A program made the translations under genes and the position numbers. A DNA stretch of 64,000 bases from a virus, in IMG/VR virus record IMGVR_UViG_3300035698_010358, positions 1-64,000 of that record. The stretch is one strand, 5' to 3'. Shown here in pieces: positions 24,309-31,881 of this stretch. Under the pieces are notes generated by a model. The model was not told the DNA's origin. It saw nothing but the letters and a program-made list of their open reading frames with translations, and did no database searches. Position 1 is the stretch's first letter, and each line of letters begins with the position of its first letter.

Positions 24309-24764
24309 ATGAGTTTCCGAGATAAAATAGCCAAATTGGCCAATGAAAATCCTGATGGGGTTAGAAAGCACTTAGTCCCCATTCTGAAACAGGCTGGTAG
24401 TGGTATCTATCAAATTTTCTTTAATATGTTTAAGAAAGCCTTTAAAGAATCTTGCACTGATCTATATACTCAATTCTACCGTGATTACAGTTGGGATAAC
24501 ATTGAAGGGGTGTCTTCGAGTATCAAACCTGGGCTTTGGGAAGTAGTTTCCAAGTATGGTCCTATGGTTGCAGTTTTTTATCACGCACAACCTACAAAAC
24601 TGACTATTACTTGTAGTCTTTTAAATCTTCACCACAAAATGGAAGAAGAGAGACAGATTATTTCTCTGGAGACTTTTCTAGCCCGTGATATGACTGAGAA
24701 AGATATGCAAGCTCTTATTATGAAATTCGTTATTAGCTGTGCTAAGAAGACCTGGAGAGGATAA
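24309..24764 (+). CDS. Small protein with N-terminal ANENPDG signature
   Basis: A 151-residue protein starting MSFRDKIAKLANENPDG, then 'RKHLVPILKQAG', the same leader as at 24766 and related to 8468 and 22680. The body (~30-151) has alternating strands and helices with Tyr/Trp/Cys and no known motif. AGGAGATT ribosome binding site. It is immediately followed by the paralogous leader at 24766, so the pair arose by duplication of at least the leader. Confidence 0.7.
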   Translation: MSFRDKIAKLANENPDGVRKHLVPILKQAGSGIYQIFFNMFKKAFKESCTDLYTQFYRDYSWDNIEGVSSSIKPGLWEVVSKYGPMVAVFYHAQPTKLTITCSLLNLHHKMEEERQIISLETFLARDMTEKDMQALIMKFVISCAKKTWRG

Positions 24765-24765
24765 A

Positions 24766-25348
24766 ATGAGTTTACGAGATAAAATACAGAAATTAGCTAA
24801 CGAGAACCCTGATGGCATCAGGGAACATTTGGTTCCCCTGCTCAAGAAGGAAGCCTCAACAGATAAAGGTCTTAAACAGGCAGCTGATCCTAGCTGGTTG
24901 TCTAATGATTTTCCTAAAAAAGCATCCTGTGAGAACCCTGAGCTTCAAAAAACAGCCAGGAGAGCCCCCCGAGGCTTACATCAGGCTGGATAAAGATGCA
25001 ATTTATTGGGCTTATAGTTATTTCATAGCCCCGATGGGTTGGGTGACAGATATGGTTGAACAGCAAGCCAGCTGCCAGAAATTCCTGGAGAGAACCCTTG
25101 GGGCTCTTCAAAAAGAGTTTGGTGGTAAAAAGAAACGTCCAACCAAGATGTATTACACTCAGGATAACAACAAACGTATGGTTTTAACCGGACCTGCTCC
25201 TGGTTCTACAGCTCTTTACGACATCAATGTGGCCCAGCTCACCGTAGAGGATAACGGGGATTACAAACCCTTCGTGAAAGCCGTTCAGGATGTTTTTAAG
25301 AAAACAGGCTGGGATGTGAAGGGCATGGATGATTTGGACATCCGATGA
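24766..25348 (+). pseudogene. Frameshifted protein with ANENPDG leader
   Basis: ATG 24766 follows GGAGAGG. The first frame reads MSLRDKIQKLANENPDG, 'IREHLVPLLKKEAS' and continues to 'SCENPELQK', then ends at a stop near 24993. The next frame continues in register from the A6 run at 24947-24952 (…PGEPPEAYIRLDKDAIYWAY…) to TGA at 25348. Removing one A gives one protein of ~193 residues. Either a genuine indel, a sequence error, or +1 shifting. The leader is nearly identical to that at 24309. Function unknown. Confidence 0.65.
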
Positions 25349-25416
25349 CTAATGCAGCCGAACTATCCGATTCCAGCATTGACAGTGTGGGAATAGCCTG
25401 AACTCAAGACAAACAA

Positions 25417-25449
25417 AACCCGTCAGGAATTTACTTGACGGGTTTTTTC
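25417..25449 (+). terminator. Rho-independent terminator closing the accessory block
   Basis: A 9-bp stem (AACCCGTCA / TGACGGGTT) with a ten-base loop and a six-T run. Confidence 0.9.
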
Positions 25450-25487
25450 TCGGGGGTTTAGGGTATACTTGAATCTGGTTTCTGAAT

Positions 25488-25518
25488 AGGTTCCTTATAT
25501 TATCCAAGTATAAGGACC
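25488..25518 (+). promoter_or_regulatory. Candidate promoter/operator: dyad around AGTATAAGGACC
   Basis: AGGTTCCTTATAT and AGTATAAGGACC form an imperfect inverted repeat immediately after a terminator and ~25 bases before the start at 25541. The right half matches the elements at 6656, 17365 and 22649. Confidence 0.4.
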
Positions 25519-25540
25519 CTATTTCGGATTGGAGTTCGAC

Positions 25541-25813
25541 ATGGCCGATAAAAAAGCAGCGAAAATTGCAAGTCGTAGGGTATATTCATATATAGCCGAT
25601 GACGGAACGGTCTTTTATTCGTTTACAAAAACGAAACAGACAGTTTCTACAGGTAAACGGTTAGTTTTACAGAGTCGGAATGGGACCCCCTTTCTTCCTT
25701 TCATGGTGTTCATGAGGGGTCAGGCAGGTTCTTTAGGTAAAGAGGCTTCCATCGAGGATGATGATTCCCGATTGGGAAAAACAAAACAGACGAAAGGACA
25801 AACAAATGAGTGA
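25541..25813 (+). CDS. Small structural-cluster protein of unknown function
   Basis: A 90-residue protein. ATG at 25541 is chosen because GGAG lies six bases upstream; an in-frame ATG 12 bases earlier lacks a site. Sequence: basic N-terminus (MADKKAAKIASRR), a beta hairpin (YSYIADDGTVFYSF), then a basic middle and an acidic, polar C-terminus. Its stop overlaps the next start. No family is recognised. Confidence 0.65.
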   Translation: MADKKAAKIASRRVYSYIADDGTVFYSFTKTKQTVSTGKRLVLQSRNGTPFLPFMVFMRGQAGSLGKEASIEDDDSRLGKTKQTKGQTNE

Positions 25814-26243
25814 CGAGAAAAACATGGCAGAAATCACACAGCCCAAGGACACCGAAAACCCAGCTTCGGGTCTTCCAACAGCCGAGCCGGATGAGCCACC
25901 CGCAGCAATTGGTGACGAGCCTGATGCTTCCCCTGCTGACCCATCTTCCTTGGGAACTGTAGAGAAACCTGAACAGGACTCTATTATGGCTCTCCAACAG
26001 AAACACCAGCAGATGGTTTTCCAGCTGGGTAACACCGTTCTCCGTATTTTCGAGACAGTGAACCAAGTGGGTGGTGTTGAAGATCAAATCCAGGGTGTTT
26101 ACCAGGCTATCGGTAAACGTTTGAACATTGGACCAAACACTCGTTGGTCAGTGATGCCGGATGGTTCAGTCCGTCTTATCCCTGAACAACCGGGTCCACA
26201 AGTTGTTCCTCCACAAGAGGGCAATGATAAACCGGAGGGTTAA
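25806..26243 (+). CDS. Acidic/Pro-rich protein with a helical core
   Basis: A 145-residue protein beginning MSDEKNMAEI eight bases before the previous stop. Residues 1-55 are disordered, Pro/Glu/Ala-rich. Residues ~58-108 form a long helix ('MALQQKHQQMVFQLGNTVLRIF...GGVEDQIQGVYQAIG'). A short strand region and Pro-rich tail follow. It abuts the gene at 26244. The layout suits a small assembly chaperone or connector accessory, but this is inference. Confidence 0.65.
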   Translation: MSDEKNMAEITQPKDTENPASGLPTAEPDEPPAAIGDEPDASPADPSSLGTVEKPEQDSIMALQQKHQQMVFQLGNTVLRIFETVNQVGGVEDQIQGVYQAIGKRLNIGPNTRWSVMPDGSVRLIPEQPGPQVVPPQEGNDKPEG

Positions 26244-27656
26244 ATGAGTGCAGCAGGATGGGGTCCAGCCCCCGGAGACCAACCGCTCCCGCCTCAAAAC
26301 GGGTCGGTTCAGAGTCCTTTTATTTCAGGAGTCCTAGACCTTAACTGGGACAATCCATCCTTGCTGGCCAAGAATGCTGCTTACACGGTAGTTGGGGTCA
26401 ACGTCTATCGAAGTGATGTCTCTGATCGAGGCCCCTTCTACCGTATTAACGAGTTCCCCGTAGGGGGGACTTTTTATCGGGATTGGACTCAGAATATTCA
26501 GGTTACAGAAACAGTATCCTGGGTAGACTGGACATACAAAGGCGATGGTCCAAATACTCGACAGTATTCGTTTTCTACTAAACAAAAACCTGCCGTCAAA
26601 CAAGTCCCTGAACCACCTTATGATAGGCCAACCCCAGCTAATGCTGTCACAGATGTGACTTTGACCGTTGAGGGTGTAGAAGTCCCTGTTCACTCTGTGT
26701 TCGGCCCAACAGGAGAAATCGTCCTCATTAACCAGGGGACATTCAACGTGGCCACAGAGAAGATTGAGCCAGCATTACTCCCTACGGAGAACTCTGTAGT
26801 GGAAATATCTTACTGGGTGAACAGGAATCAGCTACGTTCCAGCCTTGATACCAGTTTATTTTACCGGTTGACCACCGTGGTAATAGATTCAACCACCCCC
26901 AGTGGGTACAAGGAAACGGATTTAGAGTGGTGTAAACCTATCCTGAGTTCCGCTGTTGAAGATATGGATTACATTTGGAGGGAAGCCGTCAGACGTAATG
27001 CCTGGATTCTCCAGCAGGGTGGGGAACGGGTAAAAATCTTCATAAGGCGAACAACAGGCATCCCATGTTCTTGTGGCCTAGACCCGAAGACTAAAGAGTA
27101 TCTTGGACAGCACTCACAAAGGTGTGAAGTGTGTTACGGGACCGGATTTGTTGGGGGTTATGAGGGTCCTTATGAAGCAATCATTGCTCCTGATGACTTT
27201 GAACGTCGGATAAGCCAAGGACCAACAGGCCGTAAGAAAGAACATTCGGGTGAGGTTTTCATGGGTCCTAGCCCTGTCGTAACTCAACGGGATTTCATTG
27301 TGAAACAGACCAATGAACGATACTCGATAGGACCCGCTCGACGGCCAACAAACCGTGGGAACCTGCTCCAGCAGCATTTCAATATTGGTTATTTGGATGA
27401 ACAGGATGTCCGCCACAAAGTTCCTATTGATGGGGTGGGTGATTTCCTTCGTCCTCAGACTCGATATGGATTCCGTCAGTATCCTTCAATGCCTGTGGAC
27501 GGGGAGCTTTCATTCCCAGAGTCCACTATGCCTGACCAGGCTGCTTATCCTGAAGGTCCTGATTCCCAAACTCCAATGCAGACGGATAAACAACCGTGGG
27601 CTACAGGTACACAACAAAGAGGGCGTACGCCGGTTTGGGAAAATACCTCAGAGTGA
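26244..27656 (+). CDS. Virion structural protein with Fn3-like and zinc-binding parts
   Basis: A 470-residue protein. Residues ~25-85 resemble a fibronectin-III or Ig strand pattern (LDLNWDNPS...YTVVGVNVYRSDVSDRGPF). Residues ~85-230 are further beta domains. Residues ~273-296 hold a Cys cluster, CSCG and CEVCYGTG, consistent with a zinc knuckle. It then continues 'GGYEGPYEAIIAPDDFERR'. The C-terminal ~70 residues are Pro/Gln-rich. Located in the connector region between the fractured gene and the terminase-like gene, it is probably a neck or collar component. Confidence 0.7.
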   Translation: MSAAGWGPAPGDQPLPPQNGSVQSPFISGVLDLNWDNPSLLAKNAAYTVVGVNVYRSDVSDRGPFYRINEFPVGGTFYRDWTQNIQVTETVSWVDWTYKGDGPNTRQYSFSTKQKPAVKQVPEPPYDRPTPANAVTDVTLTVEGVEVPVHSVFGPTGEIVLINQGTFNVATEKIEPALLPTENSVVEISYWVNRNQLRSSLDTSLFYRLTTVVIDSTTPSGYKETDLEWCKPILSSAVEDMDYIWREAVRRNAWILQQGGERVKIFIRRTTGIPCSCGLDPKTKEYLGQHSQRCEVCYGTGFVGGYEGPYEAIIAPDDFERRISQGPTGRKKEHSGEVFMGPSPVVTQRDFIVKQTNERYSIGPARRPTNRGNLLQQHFNIGYLDEQDVRHKVPIDGVGDFLRPQTRYGFRQYPSMPVDGELSFPESTMPDQAAYPEGPDSQTPMQTDKQPWATGTQQRGRTPVWENTSE

Positions 27657-27699
27657 TGTTTTAGTGTTGGGGGTCATTTCCAATTGATAGGTGTGTTTC

Positions 27700-28398
27700 A
27701 TGAAAAACAGTGTTGATAGAATAACATCTCGTTATATGATAATTAGCGGTATTACGGACATTACGGACATAGCTTTGAAACTAAAACCTGTAGTTGAGAG
27801 ACTTACAGGAAAAACCGTTGGGGTTTCCAAGGCTAAAAGTGAATCTTCTTCTTATCTTTATGTGCATGATTCTGATAAAGGTGATTTGAAAATCCGAATT
27901 TCCGACCATAATCCGGTTTATGGCTATGATATTGGATTTACATATCCTTTATTTTTTTTGCATAGTGATGTTTCAGGTTTTACCCAGTTTATACTGAAAC
28001 ATTTAAAACCAATATTGAAAGCCTGGTTGGCTAGTAGTGATAGTACTGAGTTTTTCAGTTATCATCAGAAAACCCATAATTTTGTGTTTGGTAAACAAGT
28101 GAAAACAGTACGTCCGACAAAAATGGTTTTATCTTTAATAAAGAAAAGAAAAGGAAAACCCTTGGAGAAAGCTGAGTGGGTTTTAAAACAGCCTTTTTTA
28201 CAATCTTATAAAAAATCAGATAAATATAAATCGTGGAGGGTTGTAAAAATAGAATTGTTTGTAGGTAATAAGCCTTTGTCAGGTTTTGGGTTAGTGCTTC
28301 AAAAAGGTCCTGTTATAGGTGAGCGTGGACGATTTCATGAGGGTTTTTTATTATCGGAGATCGAAAAACGGGATCGTGAATATGTAATTCAGGTTTAA
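27700..28398 (+). CDS. AT-rich accessory protein of unknown function
   Basis: A 232-residue protein with many Lys, Phe and Ser codons and base composition clearly more AT-rich than its neighbours, indicating a later arrival. ATG 27700 is preferred to the GTG at 27691; no strong ribosome binding site is seen for either. Visible segments: an N-terminal 'IISGITDITDIALKLKPVVERLTGKTVGV' helix-strand part, a Tyr/Asp-rich middle and a basic C-terminal half. No recognised family. Its stop lies in the left copy of a direct repeat (28396). Confidence 0.65.
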   Translation: MKNSVDRITSRYMIISGITDITDIALKLKPVVERLTGKTVGVSKAKSESSSYLYVHDSDKGDLKIRISDHNPVYGYDIGFTYPLFFLHSDVSGFTQFILKHLKPILKAWLASSDSTEFFSYHQKTHNFVFGKQVKTVRPTKMVLSLIKKRKGKPLEKAEWVLKQPFLQSYKKSDKYKSWRVVKIELFVGNKPLSGFGLVLQKGPVIGERGRFHEGFLLSEIEKRDREYVIQV

Positions 28399-28440
28399 CG
28401 ATGCCTCGTATAAACTACAATGGGCTACCTATGGGAAAAC
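28396..28440 (+). repeat. Direct repeat, left copy (remnant of the start of the 28735 gene)
   Basis: This copy matches 28730-28781 except for one substitution and a 7-base gap. It contains ATGCCTCGTATA, the start of the downstream structural gene, so it is a truncated duplicate of that gene's 5' end. Confidence 0.8.
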
Positions 28441-28444
28441 CAAA

Positions 28445-28723
28445 ATGAATGATTCAGGTTATAAAATTGTCCACTTGACAGAGGACCCTGAGCAGTTAGC
28501 TTTCCAGACTCTTTATGTTATTGGAGAGAACGGGCATTTCTGGCATGTGGTGTTCAACTGCCCTTGTGGTTGTGGAGCCATTATTGCTCTGAATTTACTA
28601 CCTGACTCTTCACCACAATGGAAGCTGGATGAGAAAGGCCCTACATTAACTCCTTCCATCAACAGTACTACTGGTTGTCGAAGCCATTTCGTATTAAAGA
28701 ATGGCCGAATTAACTGGTCATAG
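28445..28723 (+). CDS. DUF6527-like zinc-binding protein
   Basis: A 92-residue protein with the pattern 'FNCPCGCGAIIALNLLPDSSP' (~38-58), 'TLTPSINSTTGCRSHFVLKNGRINW' in parts (~68-91): a Cys cluster plus a later Cys and His, as in DUF6527 proteins. These often occur in cargo or defence-linked neighbourhoods in bacteria, but their biochemical role is not established. Here the gene is flanked by direct repeats, which marks it as an insertion into the structural operon. Confidence 0.65.
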   Translation: MNDSGYKIVHLTEDPEQLAFQTLYVIGENGHFWHVVFNCPCGCGAIIALNLLPDSSPQWKLDEKGPTLTPSINSTTGCRSHFVLKNGRINWS

Positions 28724-28729
28724 AATGAA

Positions 28730-28781
28730 TAACGATGCCTCGTATAGACTACAATCGAATTCGGGCTACCTATGGGAAAAC
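28730..28781 (+). repeat. Direct repeat, right copy (start of the 28735 gene)
   Basis: The intact copy of the repeat at 28396. Together they bracket the DUF6527-like gene. Confidence 0.8.
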
Positions 28782-29349
28782 ATGGGCAAAGACCGGTGAA
28801 ATTGAGTTAGATGATAGTATTCTCAAGTTGATTGGGGAGACTCTCGTGTCCGTAGTCAAAATCGAAGCTAAGAATGAATTCGTGAAAAGAGAATGGTCAC
28901 AGGATGACCCTATGGGAGGCCCGCCTATCGGTGAGTCTTTCAAGTATGAGATTCTGGGAGAACGGACAGTTGTTCTTACATCTACCTTCTATGGGTTGGC
29001 TCAGTTGACTTCCAAGGAAGGTATCCCTGAACGGAAGATGACTTGGTTGACTCAGCAGGGGCAGATGAGGAATATCCAACCTCCAAAAGAGTTTGGCAAG
29101 ACACCTAAAACCAAATCAACATCTTCCAGTTCATCCCCGTTAGTGGTTCCTTTGACTACAGATACTGGGGAAGTTATTTTCAGGATGGCACCTCTACGGA
29201 CGGCAGATGCTTGGATTCATCCAGGTATCGCCCGATTCAATTTCATGGAGAGAGCTGTCAAGAAAGCAAAAGCCCAAGTTGATACAATCATGACCGAATA
29301 CTGCGGCAACATTATTAGTGCCGGGATTGCTGAGGCATTTAATGGTTGA
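28735..29349 (+). CDS. Structural protein (connector region)
   Basis: A 204-residue protein. The N-terminal half is alpha/beta ('DSILKLIGETLVSVVKIEAKNEF', then strands 'ERTVVLTSTFYGLAQL'). A Ser/Thr/Lys linker lies at ~121-132. The C-terminal part reads 'GEVIFRMAPLRTADAWIHPGIARFNFMERAVKKAK', a long amphipathic helix. It resembles in size and layout neck or tail-completion proteins, but I cannot assign a family. Its 5' end is duplicated upstream at 28396. Confidence 0.65.
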   Translation: MPRIDYNRIRATYGKTWAKTGEIELDDSILKLIGETLVSVVKIEAKNEFVKREWSQDDPMGGPPIGESFKYEILGERTVVLTSTFYGLAQLTSKEGIPERKMTWLTQQGQMRNIQPPKEFGKTPKTKSTSSSSSPLVVPLTTDTGEVIFRMAPLRTADAWIHPGIARFNFMERAVKKAKAQVDTIMTEYCGNIISAGIAEAFNG

Positions 29350-29962
29350 AGCTAGGATTATTTGTACCTGCCCCTTTATCGGGATACCTGATTTAGGGTT
29401 GACCATGAAACGTGGTCAATCTGCCATAATCCCTGAAGAAAAAGCTAGATCTTCCAAGGATTTACAGATTGCTGAAAAAAACGGTGGGGTGACTGTAGCA
29501 TATATTAAGAGATTCCAAGAACTTAAACCAGCCCTAGAGACTGTTCCTCGTAAAGTTCCGTTGCCACCTTCTATACGGCAACCTAACCCACCTCCTGTTG
29601 AAGTCGTCAGGGTAGAGAAGATGACTCTGGATGAGGATGCCTTGGTGGAGAAATTGGCTGCTAAGATGAACTCTTTACGTGATGGCAACACGAATGCCCT
29701 GATAGATTCTCTGATAGGGGAAGTTCAGTCTATGAGGGAAGATATTGCAAAAGGACAGCAGAATCCTCAGATTGTGAGGGAGGTTGTTCGTTCTGAGGGT
29801 ACAGTAAAAGAAGATGTCCCCATGTTCATTCCCAAGACTATTATGGGGAAAGATGCTGAGGACGTTAAGATAGAGATTAAAGAAACTACTTCAGAAGGCA
29901 CTGTGGATGAGGCTTCCAAAGCCTTACGTGCTTTACGGAAGAAAAAGGAGAAGAAATCATGA
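29342..29962 (+). CDS. Coiled-coil protein upstream of the actin-like gene
   Basis: A 206-residue protein. ATG at 29342 overlaps the end of the previous gene by eight bases; the track of in-frame codons extends 24 bases further upstream to a GTG without a better site. Residues 1-60 form a small domain ('ICTCPFIGIPDLGLTMKRGQ'), then a Pro-rich linker. A helical region (~92-150, 'EDALVEKLAAKMNSL...LIGEVQSMREDIAKG') and a basic C-terminus (ALRALRKKKEKK) follow. It overlaps the next start by four bases. It could be a partner of the actin-like protein; function unknown. Confidence 0.65.
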   Translation: MVEARIICTCPFIGIPDLGLTMKRGQSAIIPEEKARSSKDLQIAEKNGGVTVAYIKRFQELKPALETVPRKVPLPPSIRQPNPPPVEVVRVEKMTLDEDALVEKLAAKMNSLRDGNTNALIDSLIGEVQSMREDIAKGQQNPQIVREVVRSEGTVKEDVPMFIPKTIMGKDAEDVKIEIKETTSEGTVDEASKALRALRKKKEKKS

Positions 29963-30993
29963 CAGACGATAAAAAACCTGTGGAAACACCAGTTCCGGCA
30001 GCTTCTATTCCTTTCGGGGTTGGCCTCGACATCGGGACCATGAATGTCGTATCGGCCCGTCGTGGAAAAAACGGCATCACCTCCAAACGGATGAGAGATG
30101 TCTTCATTGACTTACCCCTTAGTGCCAAGAAGATGCTGAGTCTGTCTTCCACCAGCTTCGTTGAACGAGAAGACGATATTTTGATTCTGGGAGATGCTGC
30201 TTTGGAGACGGCCAATGTTTTCGGGACCCCTCCACGTCGTCCACTCTCTGACGGGATTATCTCATCCTGTGAGATCGATAGCTTGGAAGTTCTCGGAATG
30301 CTCATCAAGAATGTCTTGGGAGAACCGAGGGTGAAAGATGAAGCATGTTATTTCTCCGTCCCGGCAGACCCAACGGATTCTGACAAAAATATTATTTATC
30401 ATCGTGGTGTGCTTGAACAAATTATAACAGAGTGTGGGTATACCCCTTATGCTGCTAATGAAGCTATGGCTATTATTTATTCAGAGACTGCTAAGGAGGG
30501 GTTTTCTGGGATCAGCCTATCTTTTGGATCGGGTATGGTAAATGCTGCTTTGTCTATTAACACCATTGAAGGTCTGACGTTTTCCACTTCTCGATGTGGA
30601 GACTGGATCGATGCTGGTGCTGCCAGTTCCGTCGGCCAGACTCAGGCTCGTATCTGTGCCCTGAAAGAGAAGGGCTTCGACCTGATGAAACCTGAAGGCC
30701 GTGAACAAGAAGCTCTGGCCTTCTATTACAAGTCGGCCATCAACTATGCCCTAGACAACATTGAGGAACGGTTCAAGGCCATCCAGAACAAGTTCTCCTT
30801 GTCCAAGCCCATCCCCATCGTGGTATCGGGTGGTACAAGCCTGGCTGGGGGATTCATGGACTTCTTCAATGACGTTTTCAAGAAACGGAAGAAGTTCCCC
30901 ATCGAGATTTCTGATATTCGACATGCTCAGGAACCTTTGAATGCTGTTGCCTATGGACTGTTAATTCAAGCCATCCAAGAACACGAGGATTAA
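29959..30993 (+). CDS. Actin/Hsp70-superfamily ATPase
   Basis: A 344-residue protein with the three nucleotide-binding motifs of the actin/ParM/Hsp70 fold. Phosphate 1 is 'GVGLDIGTMNVVSARR' (~20-35), phosphate 2 is 'GISLSFGSGMVNAALS' (~183-198) and the adenosine motif is 'PIVVSGGTSLAGGF' (~286-299). The length fits a compact ParM/MreB-like protein. It lies between structural genes and the terminase-like ATPase, overlapping the preceding gene. Phage actin homologues can move DNA or capsids or act as chaperones; which applies here is open. Confidence 0.8.
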   Translation: MTDDKKPVETPVPAASIPFGVGLDIGTMNVVSARRGKNGITSKRMRDVFIDLPLSAKKMLSLSSTSFVEREDDILILGDAALETANVFGTPPRRPLSDGIISSCEIDSLEVLGMLIKNVLGEPRVKDEACYFSVPADPTDSDKNIIYHRGVLEQIITECGYTPYAANEAMAIIYSETAKEGFSGISLSFGSGMVNAALSINTIEGLTFSTSRCGDWIDAGAASSVGQTQARICALKEKGFDLMKPEGREQEALAFYYKSAINYALDNIEERFKAIQNKFSLSKPIPIVVSGGTSLAGGFMDFFNDVFKKRKKFPIEISDIRHAQEPLNAVAYGLLIQAIQEHED

Positions 30994-30999
30994 GTAAAA
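30964..30999 (+). repeat. 36-bp direct repeat, copy 1
   Basis: About 31 of 36 bases match 31021-31056. Copy 1 spans the end of the actin-like gene (ATTCAAGC...GAACACGAGG...TTAAGT). It marks a local duplication at the junction with the terminase-like gene. Confidence 0.75.
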
Positions 31000-31880
31000 T
31001 GGGTTCTGTCAAATTTGCATATTCAAGCGATCCCAGAACACGAGGGTTAAGTGAGAAGGATTTTATTGAGTTTACACATTCTAAAGGCATTACATTTTTG
31101 CCTGCTTTGAGAGTAGTAGCCAAGATGTTTTTCGGAATCCCTTTGGATGATACAAACTATTTCGAGATTGTTACGGATTGGGGTTCGGGAACCACCGAAA
31201 CATTCACGGAAGCCTCTTATTTGAAATATCTTTATTTGGATGGTAGATGCAACGTATCTGAGTATAGAGAAGGTGGCTTCAAGGACGTGGTTTTGTGTGC
31301 GGGACGCCGTTCTGGGAAAACCCTTTTTGAAGGAACTCTGGCTTCCTATTTTTATACCCAAGCCTGTCGGATGGATAACCCGAAGCCTATTTCCATATGT
31401 TGCCCAAATAAAGACACGACTGGTCAAGCTATGCATGAGATTAACCAAATGATCCCGAAGTGTGGGAGTAGAAGAACTCTTTCTTATATGATCCACGAAG
31501 AAGGTGCTAAGTTGCTGGCTGTCTCGGTTTATTCTAAAAAGTTGCTTGACAGTAACTTTCAACTGGCCATTCTGGATGATCTTGAACAGGCCCTCGCGGG
31601 AAAACATTCTGAAATTTATAATCATGTAGCCAACTCACGTCGTGTGGTGGCTACAACTCCGAAATTCCTTAAAACGAAAAAAGATTTCTTTCATCAATTG
31701 ATGACCTTAGACGACCCTGACACAATCAGGTTCCAGATCCCAACTTGGGAAGCAAACCCCTCTATCCCTACAGAAAAACTCAGAAGGGATTTTGATCGTG
31801 ATCCTCTTAGTTTCCGACTGGAGTTTGGGGCCGAACTCATTACATCAAAAGGGCAGGCTGCCCAGACGTTGGATGACTAA
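30999..31880 (+). CDS. TerL-type packaging ATPase domain without the nuclease half
   Basis: A 293-residue protein. Residues ~25-95 match the lead-in of large phage terminases ('FFGIPLDD...YLKYLYLDGRCNVSEY'). Walker A is 'CAGRRSGKT' (~100-108). A Walker B-like hydrophobic strand with acidic residues is 'LAILDDLEQ' (~189-197), and a coupling-like segment 'RRVVATTPKF' follows. The ORF ends shortly after 'FRLEFGAELI', where TerL proteins normally continue into the RNase H-like nuclease. The ATPase would power DNA packaging or be a paralogue of a full TerL elsewhere. No split-intein sequence is seen at its end. Confidence 0.65.
   Translation: MGSVKFAYSSDPRTRGLSEKDFIEFTHSKGITFLPALRVVAKMFFGIPLDDTNYFEIVTDWGSGTTETFTEASYLKYLYLDGRCNVSEYREGGFKDVVLCAGRRSGKTLFEGTLASYFYTQACRMDNPKPISICCPNKDTTGQAMHEINQMIPKCGSRRTLSYMIHEEGAKLLAVSVYSKKLLDSNFQLAILDDLEQALAGKHSEIYNHVANSRRVVATTPKFLKTKKDFFHQLMTLDDPDTIRFQIPTWEANPSIPTEKLRRDFDRDPLSFRLEFGAELITSKGQAAQTLDD
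31021..31056 (+). repeat. 36-bp direct repeat, copy 2
   Basis: Copy of 30964-30999, now inside the first codons of the terminase-like gene (residues ~8-19), so the duplication appears to have contributed its N-terminus. Confidence 0.75.
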
Positions 31881-31881
31881 T

